DNA of 64,000 nucleotides from Streptomyces sp. FIT100 (GTDB lineage Bacteria; Actinomycetota; Actinomycetes; Streptomycetales; Streptomycetaceae), in contig NZ_CP075715.1 in NCBI RefSeq assembly GCF_024584805.1, forward strand, positions 4,518,526-4,582,525, in the 5' to 3' direction. The translations under genes were made by a program, and so were the position numbers. Shown here one piece after another: positions 1-10,453 of this stretch. How positions within the stretch are numbered: position 1 is the stretch's first letter; each line of letters starts with the position of its first letter. Under the pieces are notes generated by a model. It saw nothing but the letters and a program-made list of their open reading frames with translations, searched no databases and was not told where the DNA came from.

Positions 1-2136
<2,136 letters not shown>

Positions 2137-2216
2137 CAGTTGCTCGCGTCCACTGTGTTAGTTCTGAAGTAACGAACTCGCCTTTTGCTGGCTGGTAGTT
2201 CGATATCTTCATAGTG

Positions 2217-2335
2217 TTTCGGTGGTCATAGCGTTAGGGAAACGCCCGGTTACATTTCGAACCCGGAAGCTAAGCCTTTCAGCGCCGATGGTACTGCAGG
2301 GGGGACCCTGTGGGAGAGTAGGACGCCGCCGAACA
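2217..2335 (+). rRNA. 5S ribosomal RNA
   Basis: About 119 nt starting ttcggtggtcatagcgttag and ending gtaggacgccgccgaa. The two ends pair to form helix I (ttcggtggtc with gccgccgaa), as expected for 5S rRNA. It lies 80 nt after the 23S gene, the usual 16S-23S-5S order, and is followed at once by the operon terminator. Confidence 0.97.
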
Positions 2336-2341
2336 ATCATT

Positions 2342-2383
2342 GACCTCAACCCCCGGACAACGTCCGGGGGTTGAGGTCTTTTT
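2342..2383 (+). terminator. Rho-independent terminator of the rRNA operon
   Basis: A perfect 17-bp stem (2342-2358 with 2362-2378) closed by the 3-nt loop AAC is followed by five T residues (2379-2383). Its place 7 nt after 5S rRNA marks the end of the rrn operon. Confidence 0.95.
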
Positions 2384-2501
2384 GCGTTGAGGAGAAGGCG
2401 GCGGTATGCGCGGATCCGGGTCGGGCATGGGAGACGTTCCTCCTGATTGCTCGTGTGATCCGTCTACCCATGGGTAGGGGCGGGCCTTACGCTGTGCCGC
2501 C

Positions 2502-3728
2502 ATGACGGATGCGCGGTTGCGGCGTGGGCGGGGATCACTGGCGTTCGGCTTCTTCGCGCAGGGGGTGACCTTTGCGCTGCTCGTGACCCGTATCCCGGCG
2601 ATTCAGGACCGGTACGGGATATCCGACGGCCTGCTGCCGGTGTTCCTGGCGGCCGTGCCGATCCTGGCCGGTGTCGGCAGTGTGGCGACCGAGAAGCTTG
2701 TGGCGCGTGTGCGGCCAGGGGTCGTGCTGAGGTGGTCGCAGCCCGTGGTGCTGCTGGCGCTGCTGGCGGTCGGTGCCGGTGCGGAGATGTGGCAGCTGGC
2801 GCTCGCCCTGGGGGCGTTCGGGCTGGCCGTCGGTGCGCTGGACGCGTCCATGAACATGCTCGGGGTGAGCCTCCAGCAGGCGTACGGGCGCAGCATCATG
2901 CTCGGCTTTCACGCCACGTACAGCCTGGGCGGGATCGTGGGGGCGTCGCTCGCGTGGGCGGGGGCGCACTGGGATCTGGCGCTGGTGGTGTCGTATCTGC
3001 CGGCGGTGGCGGTGCTGCTGCCGGCCGCGCTCGTCGGGAGCCGGTGGTACGTGGACGCGGAGCGCCGGGAGGGCCGGGCGGGTCTGGAGGAGGGGCCGCG
3101 GGCTCCGGCGGTCGCGTTCTCGGTGTTGCTCCCACTGTGTCTGGTGATGACGTTCGCGTACATCGGGGACTCGACCGTCTCCAACTGGAGCGCGAAGTAC
3201 CTCCAGGACGTACTGGGCAGCTCGGAGGAGCTGGCGACCGTCCCCTACAACGCCTACATGGTGACGACGCTGCTCGGGCGTGCCGTGGGGGATCTCGGGG
3301 TGCGGCGCTTCGGGGCGGTCGCGGTCGTGCGGTGCGGGACGGTGCTGGCCGCGGGCGGGTTCGCGGTGGTGGCGGTGGCACCGGGCGCATGGGTGGGGCT
3401 CGGGGGGTTCACGCTGCTGGGGCTCGGGCTGTGCGTGATCGTGCCGCAGACGTTCGCGGCGGCGGGGCGGGCGTTTCCCGGGGCGGCGAGTGATGTGGCC
3501 GTGGCCCGGGTGAATGTCTTCAACTACGTGGGGTTCGTGATCGGGTCGCCGCTCGTCGGCGCGCTCGGGGACGCGTGGAGCTACCGGGGCGCGATGCTCG
3601 TCCCGATGGTGCTGGTCCTGGTGACGCTCGTGTATGCCCGGTCGTTCGCGACGGAGTCCGACCGATACGGTGGCGTGCATGAGCGGCCGCGCACTGTTGA
3701 TGTGGGACGAAGCGGTAACGAGGTATGA
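2502..3728 (+). CDS. MFS transporter
   Basis: A 408-residue membrane protein of the major facilitator superfamily with about 12 hydrophobic segments, starting with a short cytoplasmic stretch (MTDARLRRGRG) before the first membrane helix. Length and segment pattern are normal for MFS drug/sugar permeases. The first-half loop carries the weak motif A-like stretch ATEKLVARVRPG after helix 2. The substrate cannot be read from the sequence; proteins of this kind are usually called efflux permeases. The 3' end overlaps the next gene by 50 bp, suggesting cotranscription. The ATG at 2502 is the first in-frame start after the rRNA terminator; no strong ribosome site is visible. Confidence 0.85.
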   Translation: MTDARLRRGRGSLAFGFFAQGVTFALLVTRIPAIQDRYGISDGLLPVFLAAVPILAGVGSVATEKLVARVRPGVVLRWSQPVVLLALLAVGAGAEMWQLALALGAFGLAVGALDASMNMLGVSLQQAYGRSIMLGFHATYSLGGIVGASLAWAGAHWDLALVVSYLPAVAVLLPAALVGSRWYVDAERREGRAGLEEGPRAPAVAFSVLLPLCLVMTFAYIGDSTVSNWSAKYLQDVLGSSEELATVPYNAYMVTTLLGRAVGDLGVRRFGAVAVVRCGTVLAAGGFAVVAVAPGAWVGLGGFTLLGLGLCVIVPQTFAAAGRAFPGAASDVAVARVNVFNYVGFVIGSPLVGALGDAWSYRGAMLVPMVLVLVTLVYARSFATESDRYGGVHERPRTVDVGRSGNEV

Positions 3729-4854
3729 CTTCGGGCCCGACCATCCGATGGATCCCGTACGGCTTGCGCTGACCATGGGGTTGGTGCGGGCGTACGGGCT
3801 GGACCGCTCGGTGGACGTGGTGGCGGCGAAGCCGGCCGGGGAGTCGACGCTGCGGCTGGTCCACCGCGAGGACTATGTGGCCGCCGTGCGTGCGGCGTCC
3901 GAGAACCCGAGGGCGGCGGACCAGACGTACGGGCTGGGGACGATGGACGACCCGGCCTTCGCCGGTATGCACGAGGCGTCCGCGCTGATCGCGGGCCAGT
4001 CCGTGGGGGCGGCGGAGGCCGTGTGGCGGGGGGAGGCCGAGCACGCGGTGAACTTCGCGGGCGGGCTGCATCATGCGATGCCGGGCGCCGCGTCGGGGTT
4101 CTGCATCTACAACGACGCGTCGTTGGCGATCGCGCGGCTGCTGGAGCTGGGGGCGGAGCGGGTCGCGTACGTGGACGTCGACGTGCATCACGGGGACGGG
4201 GTGCAGGCGGCGTTCTGGGACGACCCGAGGGTGCTGACGATCTCGCTGCACGAGCACCCGAGCCTGCTGTTTCCGGGAACGGGATGGCCGGAGGAGACGG
4301 GCGGCTCGGGGCCGGGGGAGGGCTCGGCCGTCAATGTGGCGCTGCCTGCGGGGACGGGCGACGAGGGGTGGCTGCGGGCGTTCCACGCGGTGGTGCCGGA
4401 GCTGCTGGCGGATTTCCGGCCGCAGGTGCTGGTGACACAGCACGGGGCGGACACGCACTTCGAGGACCCGCTGGCGCATCTGGCGGTGTCGCTGGATGCG
4501 CAGCGGCTGGTGCAGGAGGCGTGCCACGCGCTCGCGCATGAGTGCGTCGAAGGCGGGCGCTGGGTGGCGCTCGGCGGCGGGGGGTACGCCGTGGTGGATG
4601 TTGTGCCGCGGTCGTGGACGCACCTCGTGGGGATCGCGGGGCATGCGCCGGTGGACCCGGAGTCGGAGGTTCCGTCGGCATGGCGCGATGAGGTGTACGC
4701 GCGTACGCGGCAGTTGGGGCCCGGGCGGATGACGGACGGGCGGACGCCGCAGTGGCGGGCGTGGGAGTCCGGGTACGACCCGGCGGACCGGCTGGACCAG
4801 GCGGTGCGGGCGACGAGGCGGGCCGTGTTTCCGCTGCGGGGGTTGCTGGCGTAG
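3679..4854 (+). CDS. acuC: AcuC-like class I histone-deacetylase-fold deacetylase
   Basis: A 391-residue zinc-dependent deacetylase of the AcuC/HDAC fold. The charge-relay histidine pair is H131-H132 (GGLHHAMPG) and zinc ligands lie in DVDVHHGDG (D168, H170); the conserved GGGGY loop is present near the C-terminus. In Bacillus and other actinobacteria, AcuC removes acetyl groups from acetyl-CoA synthetase and so reactivates acetate use; that role here is by family. The start at MSGRALLMWDEAV matches the usual N-terminus; an upstream ATG at 3634 would add 15 non-conserved residues. The gene overlaps the end of the MFS transporter gene by 50 bp, so the two are likely one transcript. Confidence 0.88.
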   Translation: MSGRALLMWDEAVTRYDFGPDHPMDPVRLALTMGLVRAYGLDRSVDVVAAKPAGESTLRLVHREDYVAAVRAASENPRAADQTYGLGTMDDPAFAGMHEASALIAGQSVGAAEAVWRGEAEHAVNFAGGLHHAMPGAASGFCIYNDASLAIARLLELGAERVAYVDVDVHHGDGVQAAFWDDPRVLTISLHEHPSLLFPGTGWPEETGGSGPGEGSAVNVALPAGTGDEGWLRAFHAVVPELLADFRPQVLVTQHGADTHFEDPLAHLAVSLDAQRLVQEACHALAHECVEGGRWVALGGGGYAVVDVVPRSWTHLVGIAGHAPVDPESEVPSAWRDEVYARTRQLGPGRMTDGRTPQWRAWESGYDPADRLDQAVRATRRAVFPLRGLLA

Positions 4855-4971
4855 CGGACGCAGGGTCGCTGCGCTCCGCCGGACGCCTCGGAGAGGCTCT
4901 TGATTACGCCAACTGTGCGCATTTGCCGGGGTTTTGGCTCGCTCGCTGCGGGGGTGCGGGAGCATCGGCAC

Positions 4972-5787
4972 GTGGTGAGCAGGGGAGCGTTGCGGGCGCA
5001 TTTGTTGGCGTCGAGGCTGGCGGGGCCCGTGGCCACGTCCAGGGAGGAGAGTCTGCGCAGCTATCGGCTGTTCGCGGCGCGGGATCCGCGGGTGATGCTC
5101 GGGCTCGATCCCGAATGGGCGTGGGACGAGCGGGACTTGATCGCGTTGATGGCCGACAAGTGCGGGGTTTCGGGTGACCCCGGCCATGTGTCGGGGCCGG
5201 ATGTGATCGACCCCGAGAGGACGTTGAGCGGGCTCGACGCGTTCGCAGAGCGGCTCGGAGATGCGGCCGGGCGGCAGGCTCCGGTGCTGTTCGGGACCGG
5301 GCACCCGCATCGGCTGCTCGGGTTCTACGCCGAGCTGGCAGACGCATTGTCGGCGGCGGGCTGTCCCGTACTCACACCGGCGCAGGGGCGATGTGTCGAC
5401 ATAACGACCCGGTTCGGCGTACGTACGTACCACCTCGACTACGTACGACGGGTCGCGCTGATACGGGAGCCCGGGGCGGCGGACCCCGCCCACCATGCCG
5501 GCGTACATACCCACTCACCCCTACCGATTCGGGTCGCACTGGACGGGCTGGCCGAGGCCGGCTTGCCGCTGCCCGCGCTGGTCGTGGGGGACCACGGCTG
5601 GGTCTGCGGGGCAGGTCAGCTGGGGTTCGACGCCATAGGGCTGGCCGATACGGACGACCCGGCGCTGTTCGTCGGCGAGGCCGAGGGGCGCGTAGCGGTC
5701 ACCGTTCCGCTTGATGACGCCGTGCGGTCCGATTACTACCGGCCGCTAACTCGCTATGTAATCAATCGAGCGTGTCTGTCACAGTAG
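4972..5787 (+). CDS. Phosphatase-like conserved Streptomyces protein
   Basis: A cytoplasmic protein of 271 residues, recognised as a conserved actinobacterial family usually annotated phosphatase. Visible conserved blocks are FGTGHPHRL, LTPAQGRCVDITTRFG, GVHTHSPLP and GDHGWVCGAGQ. Several Asp/His/Thr clusters could bind metal, but no textbook phosphatase signature is seen, so the activity is unproven. The GTG at 4972 was chosen because GGGAG (4958-4962) lies 9 nt upstream; a GTG at 4975 and an ATG at 4900 are alternatives. It sits between acuC and the small HTH gene, the gene order known beside bldN in Streptomyces. Confidence 0.7.
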   Translation: MVSRGALRAHLLASRLAGPVATSREESLRSYRLFAARDPRVMLGLDPEWAWDERDLIALMADKCGVSGDPGHVSGPDVIDPERTLSGLDAFAERLGDAAGRQAPVLFGTGHPHRLLGFYAELADALSAAGCPVLTPAQGRCVDITTRFGVRTYHLDYVRRVALIREPGAADPAHHAGVHTHSPLPIRVALDGLAEAGLPLPALVVGDHGWVCGAGQLGFDAIGLADTDDPALFVGEAEGRVAVTVPLDDAVRSDYYRPLTRYVINRACLSQ

Positions 5788-5915
5788 ACGGCCGATGGCT
5801 GCTCCTCTTCCCCACTCGCATCACCCGCCCCTAGTCTGGGGAGTGAGCGCACAGCGACGAAGAGTCACCGGAGGGGAAGCCGGTGTGCGTCGCGTGCGGA
5901 AGGTACAGGTGGGTC

Positions 5916-6128
5916 ATGGCTGCTGCTGGCGAGAGGCCTCTCAACGAGGTCAAGTTCCTGACCGTGGCGGAAGTCGCCTCGGTGATGCGCGTGTCGAAGA
6001 TGACCGTGTACCGCTTGGTGCACAGCGGTCATCTGCCGGCCATCCGGGTGGGAAGGTCCTTCCGGGTTCCGGAGCAAGCGGTTCACGAGTACCTCCGCGA
6101 GTCCTTTGTGGGGGTCGAGTCCGCCTGA
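5916..6128 (+). CDS. bdtA: Small excisionase-type HTH DNA-binding protein (BdtA-like)
   Basis: A 70-residue winged-helix protein of the MerR/excisionase type. One HTH unit (FLTVAEVASVMRVSKMTVYR, residues about 15-34) is followed by the wing GHLPAIRVGRSFRVP. The fold is that of BldC and phage excisionases. Gene order (this gene, bS22, epimerase, acyltransferase, rsbN, bldN) matches the S. coelicolor neighbourhood, where the equivalent is, from memory, bdtA, a target of BldD; this naming is inference from synteny. The ATG at 5916 gives the conserved N-terminus MAAAGERPLNEVKF. Targets are unknown. Confidence 0.82.
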   Translation: MAAAGERPLNEVKFLTVAEVASVMRVSKMTVYRLVHSGHLPAIRVGRSFRVPEQAVHEYLRESFVGVESA

Positions 6129-6238
6129 GGCACCCCTCGGATTACGAGCTCGGAGCTCGGGCCGGTAGGCTAGGCCGACGTAGGTCGTGTGGGCCCAGAC
6201 GCCCCGCACCGAGTGAAGAGAAGTGAGCGAGGGTAGTC

Positions 6239-6337
6239 GTGGGCTCTGTTATCAAGAAGCGGCGCAAGCGGATGGCTAAGAAGAAGCACCGCAAGCTGCT
6301 CAAGCGCACGCGTGTTCAGCGTCGCAACAAGAAGTAA
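6239..6337 (+). CDS. 30S ribosomal protein bS22 (AURKAIP1/COX24 domain), 32 aa
   Basis: A 32-codon gene with a GTG start coding for an extremely basic peptide (MGSVIKKRRKRMAKKKHRK at the N-terminus). The motif KKRRKRMAKKKHRKLL is the hallmark of the AURKAIP1/COX24 family, which in actinobacteria is the small-subunit protein bS22 seen near the decoding centre of mycobacterial ribosomes. A purine-rich GCGAGGG lies at 6227-6233, 5 nt before the start, and a strong hairpin follows the stop. So short a gene is easily missed by gene callers. Confidence 0.92.
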   Translation: MGSVIKKRRKRMAKKKHRKLLKRTRVQRRNKK

Positions 6338-6359
6338 GCGGCGGCTGTCCGTGAACGGC

Positions 6360-6395
6360 GCGGCCCTTCCACCGGTATTCCGGTGGAAGGGCCGC
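6360..6395 (+). terminator. Terminator hairpin after the bS22 gene
   Basis: A perfect 16-bp G/C-rich stem (6360-6375 with 6380-6395) with the loop TATT, 22 nt after the bS22 stop. There is only a weak T run afterwards (gtttc at 6401), common for Streptomyces terminators. Confidence 0.8.
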
Positions 6396-6551
6396 GGTGC
6401 GTTTCGGGGCCGTCCATTCCGGAGTCCGTTCCGCGGTGCGTCGTACGGCGTTGGGGGCAATGAGCCGTGAAGACTGTCCTGCGGTCATCACAGCGCAACA
6501 TCAACCCGCTACGGTGACGCCTAGGGGAGAACCGAACGGAAGGCGCTGATC

Positions 6552-7673
6552 TTGGGCAAGGTCGTGCTCGTCACCGGTGTGGCCCGGCAGCTCGGGGGCC
6601 GCTTCGTCCGTCGCATCCAGCGGGACCCCGAAGTGGACCGGGTGGTCGGCGTCGACGCGGTGACCCCGGAGCACGGACTCGGCGGCGCCGACTTCGTCCG
6701 CGCGGACATCCGGCAGCCGGCCATAGCGCGTGTGCTGGCCGAGCACGGTGTCGACACCGTCGTCCACATGGACGTCACCGGCACACCACTGGGATCGGGC
6801 GGCAGGGCCTCGGTCAAGGAGACCAACGTCATCGGCACCATGCAGCTGCTCGGTGCCTGCCAGAAGTCGCCGACCGTCCAGCGGCTCGTCGTCAAGTCCA
6901 GTACGAGCGTGTACGGCTCCGCTCCCCGCGACCCGGCCGTGTTCACCGAGACCACCCCGCCCAAGTCCCTCCCCAGCGGCGGCTTCGCCAAGGACGCGGT
7001 GGAGGTGGAGGGGTACGTACGCGGCTTCGCCCGCCGCAGGCCGGACGTGGCGGTGTGCGTGCTGCGGTTCGCGAACATCCTCGGACCGCGCGCCGACTCC
7101 CCGCTCGCCGACTACTTCTCGCTGCCGGTCCTGCCGACGGTCTTCGGATACGACCCGCGGCTCCAGTTCGTCCACGAGGACGACGTCATCGACGTCCTGC
7201 GGATCGCCTCCCACGAGCCGCGCCGCGGAACCCTCAACAGCGGCACGTTCAATGTCGCGGGCGACGGGGTGCTGCTGCTGTCGCAGTGCTCCCGGCGGCT
7301 GGGCCGTCCGACGGTGCCGGTGCTGCTGCCGGCCGTCACCTGGGTCGGCTCCGCGCTGCGTACGGTCGGCGTCACCGACTTCTCCCCCGAGCAGATCCGG
7401 CTGCTCACCCATGGGCGGGTGGTGAGCACGGTCCAGATGCGCGAGACGCTCGGCTTCACCCCCGCGCACACGACCGCGGAGACCTTCGCGGAGTTCGCGC
7501 ACAGCCGCGCGCCCGGGCTGCTGCCACCGGAGGCCGTGGCCAGAGCGGTGGACAAGATCGCCGCACTGCCCGAGGCGGCGGGCTGCGGAAAGCGCAGTGC
7601 GGACGGCACGGCGGACACGGCGGCGGACACCGCGGCGCGTCCTGCCTCGACCAGCACTCACAGCGCCGGATAA
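6552..7673 (+). CDS. NAD-dependent epimerase/dehydratase family protein
   Basis: An extended short-chain dehydrogenase of 373 residues. The Rossmann fold opens the protein (VVLVTGVARQLGGRF, a variant of TGxxGxxG), followed by the STSVYG stretch where extended SDRs carry the catalytic Ser/Thr; the Tyr-x3-Lys is not obvious, and the usual position reads GGFAKDAVEVEGYV. Substrate unknown; a nucleotide sugar or other sugar derivative is likely by family. Translation starts at a TTG (6552) with GGAAGG 7-12 nt upstream. It is followed after 24 nt by the acyltransferase gene, so the two form an operon. Confidence 0.82.
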   Translation: MGKVVLVTGVARQLGGRFVRRIQRDPEVDRVVGVDAVTPEHGLGGADFVRADIRQPAIARVLAEHGVDTVVHMDVTGTPLGSGGRASVKETNVIGTMQLLGACQKSPTVQRLVVKSSTSVYGSAPRDPAVFTETTPPKSLPSGGFAKDAVEVEGYVRGFARRRPDVAVCVLRFANILGPRADSPLADYFSLPVLPTVFGYDPRLQFVHEDDVIDVLRIASHEPRRGTLNSGTFNVAGDGVLLLSQCSRRLGRPTVPVLLPAVTWVGSALRTVGVTDFSPEQIRLLTHGRVVSTVQMRETLGFTPAHTTAETFAEFAHSRAPGLLPPEAVARAVDKIAALPEAAGCGKRSADGTADTAADTAARPASTSTHSAG

Positions 7674-7697
7674 GCCGGATAAGGAGCGCAAGCAACA

Positions 7698-8876
7698 ATG
7701 GCGGACGCCAAGGTCATTCCGTTCGACGACGACCGGTCACGTGCGGGCGCGTCGCAGCGTCCGTTGCGGCGACGCTCGGGGGCAGGCAGGCGCAAGACCT
7801 CTGCCGACGCCGTTGCGGTGCGCGAGGTGCCGGTCGGCGCGGTGCCCGGACAACCTGACAGAGAGCTGCCCGGTGCGGTGGGCAGCGGCACGGCATCCCC
7901 CACGAGCGCCCGCGCCGCGCGCGAGGGTGCCGCCCCGGTGTGGGGTGCATCGGGCCAGGGCCATGAGCACGGCGAGGAGCAGCCGGACGAGGCGCGTGAT
8001 TCAGGTATGCAGGAGACGGGCGGCGAGTCCGGCCGGGGCAACTGGGACCGGCGTATCGCGGGCGGTCTGTCGTTCCTGCGGCGCCGGCTCACCGGGGACT
8101 ACGAGGTCGACGAGTTCGGCTACGACAAGGAGCTCACCGACCAGGTGCTCATGTCGCTCGTGCGCCCCCTGTACGACAAGTACTTCAGGGTCGAGGTCAA
8201 GGGCATCGAGAACATCCCGTCGCACGGCGGGGCGCTCGTGGTGGCCAACCACTCCGGGACGCTGCCGCTCGACGGGCTGATGATGCAGGTCGCTGTGCAC
8301 GACAATCACCCCGCGGACCGCCATCTGCGGCTGCTCGCCGCGGACCTGGTCTTCGTGCTGCCGGTGATAAACGAACTGGCGCGGAAGGCCGGTCACACGC
8401 TCGCCTGCTCGGAGGACGCGGAGCGGCTGCTTCAGCAGGGTGAGGTCGTCGGGGTGATGCCCGAGGGCTTCAAGGGCATCGGGAAGCCCTTCAGCGAGCG
8501 CTACAAGCTCCAGCGCTTCGGGCGGGGAGGCTTCGTCTCCACGGCGCTTCGGGCGGGCGTACCGATCGTGCCGTGCTCGATCGTCGGGGCGGAGGAGATC
8601 TACCCGATGATCGGTAACGCGAAAACGCTCGCGCGCGTGCTGGGGTTCCCGTACTTCCCGATCACACCGACCTTCCCCTGGCTGGGGCCGCTCGGGGCGG
8701 TGCCGCTGCCGACGAAGTGGACGATCCAGTTCGGGGAGCCGATCCCGACGGACGGCTATCCGCCGGAGGCGGCGGAGGACCCGATGCTGATGTTCAACCT
8801 GACCGATCAGGTGCGCGAGCAGATCCAGCACACGCTGTACAAGCTGCTGGTGCAGCGGCGGTCCGTGTTCTTCTGA
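7698..8876 (+). CDS. Lysophospholipid acyltransferase family protein (PlsC-like)
   Basis: A 392-residue acyltransferase with an unusual, low-complexity N-terminal 110 residues rich in Ala, Arg and Gly. The catalytic half has NHSGTLPLDG (the MGAT-like form of the H-x(n)-D motif) near residue 195 and PEGFKGIG, equivalent to the EGTR-like acceptor motif, near residue 255. Members of this LPLAT subgroup transfer acyl chains to glycerolipids at the membrane. The ATG has AAGGAG (7679-7684) upstream. It ends at a strong bidirectional terminator facing rsbN. Confidence 0.85.
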   Translation: MADAKVIPFDDDRSRAGASQRPLRRRSGAGRRKTSADAVAVREVPVGAVPGQPDRELPGAVGSGTASPTSARAAREGAAPVWGASGQGHEHGEEQPDEARDSGMQETGGESGRGNWDRRIAGGLSFLRRRLTGDYEVDEFGYDKELTDQVLMSLVRPLYDKYFRVEVKGIENIPSHGGALVVANHSGTLPLDGLMMQVAVHDNHPADRHLRLLAADLVFVLPVINELARKAGHTLACSEDAERLLQQGEVVGVMPEGFKGIGKPFSERYKLQRFGRGGFVSTALRAGVPIVPCSIVGAEEIYPMIGNAKTLARVLGFPYFPITPTFPWLGPLGAVPLPTKWTIQFGEPIPTDGYPPEAAEDPMLMFNLTDQVREQIQHTLYKLLVQRRSVFF

Positions 8877-8893
8877 CGGGCCCAGGAAGGGAG

Positions 8894-8937
8894 AAGGGAG
8901 GTGGGGATACGCTCCCGGGCGTATCCCCACCTCCCTT
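8894..8937. terminator. Bidirectional terminator between convergent genes
   Basis: A perfect 19-bp inverted repeat (8894-8912 with 8919-8937) with the loop TCCCGG. It lies between the stops of the acyltransferase (+) and rsbN (-) and carries A/T at the stem base in both directions, so it can serve both transcripts. Confidence 0.9.
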
Positions 8938-8963
8938 CCGTCAGCTGTGTACGGAGTACGGAC

Positions 8964-10193
8964 CTAGTCGTCGTTGTCGTCGTGCGTATCGATTCCGAAG
9001 CCGGGGAGCAGCCCCGGCAGCAGCGGCGGGATCGTGATGTCCGGCGTGGGGGCCGCTGTGCCCTGGCCGACCGGGAGCGACGGCGACGCGCTGTTCTGCG
9101 GCGGGTCGAGCAGGCCGCCCGTGTTGCCTCCGAGCAGACCGTCGTCCTCCGCCGCGCCCGAGCCGGACGGGTGGGGCTGACTGCCGGGGACCGTGCTGCC
9201 CGCCGCCGGCGCGGACGCCGACGGGTGGTCCGTACCGAACGAACCGGATGAGCTGCTGGAGCTCCCGGGGGACGAGCCGGGCTGCTGTGGGCCGTCGCTC
9301 CCCTTCTCGGGAGTGGCGGGCAGCAGCGACTGGAGCGGCCGGACCTCCTGGTCTATGGCGTCGAAGACCGAGTTCACCTCGTCGCTGACGTCGGTGAGCT
9401 GCTGCGGGAGCCGGTCCCGCAGCCCGTTCCACATGTCTCGGTGGGAGCGGGAGAACGAGGACAGGGTCGCGATGGGGCCGAGCGAGCCGTCCCGTTCGTA
9501 CGCCTGGTGGAGCAGCCGGTGGCCCTCGCCGGCGTCGTGGCGCACCGCGGTCAGGGCGCGCCGGACCTCGCCGAGCGACTCGTGGTCCAGCTCGCCGGCC
9601 CGGCCGCGCTCCATGAGTCTGCGGGCCTCGCTGAGCCTGGTCGACGCCTGGTCGAGGTAGAGCCCGCCACGGTCCGCGTCGTCGTCGGCCATGCCGAGCT
9701 TGAGGTCCTCCATGCCCCGCTTCAGCCCGTAGAGCGAGTCACCCGGGAGCGCGTCCGAACTGGCGGCGGCCACCCCGCCGAAGGCCCCCGCGGCCACGCC
9801 CACGGTGAGCCCGCCGGCAGCGATGCCCTTGGACCAGCGGGAACGCGGGCGCAGTTTCCGGAGCGGGGACGCCCGGTGGGCGCCGCGGCCGGAGGTGCGT
9901 CGTTGGTCCGGGACGGTGGGGCCCCGGGACGCACCCCCTTCAGGGGCCGTGCCCTCGCGGAACATGGCCTCCATGGCGGCGACGAGCTGGGCTCGCTGCA
10001 CCACTTTGACCTCGGGGTCCAACTCGGGCTTCGGCAGCTCACCGAGGCCGTTCGCCAGGGCCAACAGCCGCCCCTGTTCGGCCGGTTCGGCCGAATCCTC
10101 GGGCTGCTCGGCCGCCGCGCCCCGGAGCGTCTGATCCTCCAGGGCCTGGGCGAAGGCGTTCGCCCGCCGGTGTGCCGAAACGTTCGCGATCAC
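8964..10193 (-). CDS. rsbN: Anti-sigma factor RsbN (BldN-specific, DUF5667 domain)
   Basis: Single-pass membrane protein of 409 residues. Residues 1-120 are cytoplasmic, helical and charged; one membrane segment follows at about 123-145; then comes a DUF5667 extracytoplasmic domain (ALPGDSLYGLKRGMEDLKLG) and a Pro/Ser/Gly-rich tail. Beside bldN this is the place of RsbN, which in Streptomyces venezuelae binds sigma-BldN and holds it inactive; the assignment rests on synteny plus layout. The GTG at 10193 is preferred because GAGGAGG (10208-10202) is 8 nt upstream; a GTG at 10202 would overlap that ribosome site. It is transcribed after bldN, with its own candidate promoter upstream. Confidence 0.85.
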   Translation of the reverse strand: MIANVSAHRRANAFAQALEDQTLRGAAAEQPEDSAEPAEQGRLLALANGLGELPKPELDPEVKVVQRAQLVAAMEAMFREGTAPEGGASRGPTVPDQRRTSGRGAHRASPLRKLRPRSRWSKGIAAGGLTVGVAAGAFGGVAAASSDALPGDSLYGLKRGMEDLKLGMADDDADRGGLYLDQASTRLSEARRLMERGRAGELDHESLGEVRRALTAVRHDAGEGHRLLHQAYERDGSLGPIATLSSFSRSHRDMWNGLRDRLPQQLTDVSDEVNSVFDAIDQEVRPLQSLLPATPEKGSDGPQQPGSSPGSSSSSSGSFGTDHPSASAPAAGSTVPGSQPHPSGSGAAEDDGLLGGNTGGLLDPPQNSASPSLPVGQGTAAPTPDITIPPLLPGLLPGFGIDTHDDNDD

Positions 10194-10323
10194 TGGCGGC
10201 ACCTCCTCTCGTCATGACGGTCGACTCCCCGGGAGGTCCGGAAGGTTGCACACCTTGAGCACATCCACACGAAAGAGTGATGAGCCGCGGGCATGGCGTG
10301 ACCACAGGGAGCCTGCATTCCGC

Positions 10324-10352
10324 ACAACGAGCGGTTCGGCAGTTGGGTTACG
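10324..10352 (-). promoter_or_regulatory. Candidate sigma-BldN promoter for rsbN
   Basis: On the minus strand CGTAAC (10352-10347) and CGTTGT (10329-10324) are 17 bp apart, about 130 bp before the rsbN start. Sigma-BldN promoters are recalled as CGTAAC with a spacer of 16-17 bp and CGTTGA, so one base differs. This would place the anti-sigma under its own sigma factor, a common feedback. Inference only. Confidence 0.45.
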
Positions 10353-10453
10353 CGCGAAGGATGATCGGACCAGTGCGTCATCAGCCGCTCACGATGGGTG
10401 AGTTGGAGGTACAGGACAGCGTGGGGGGCTGGTTCGCGTGGGGGGCCGGTGGG

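Noticed and set aside
3520..5514. A 664-codon minus-strand frame opposite acuC and the phosphatase-like gene
   Set aside because: It is an Arg/His/Pro-rich shadow of high-GC genes on the plus strand, with no conserved motif.
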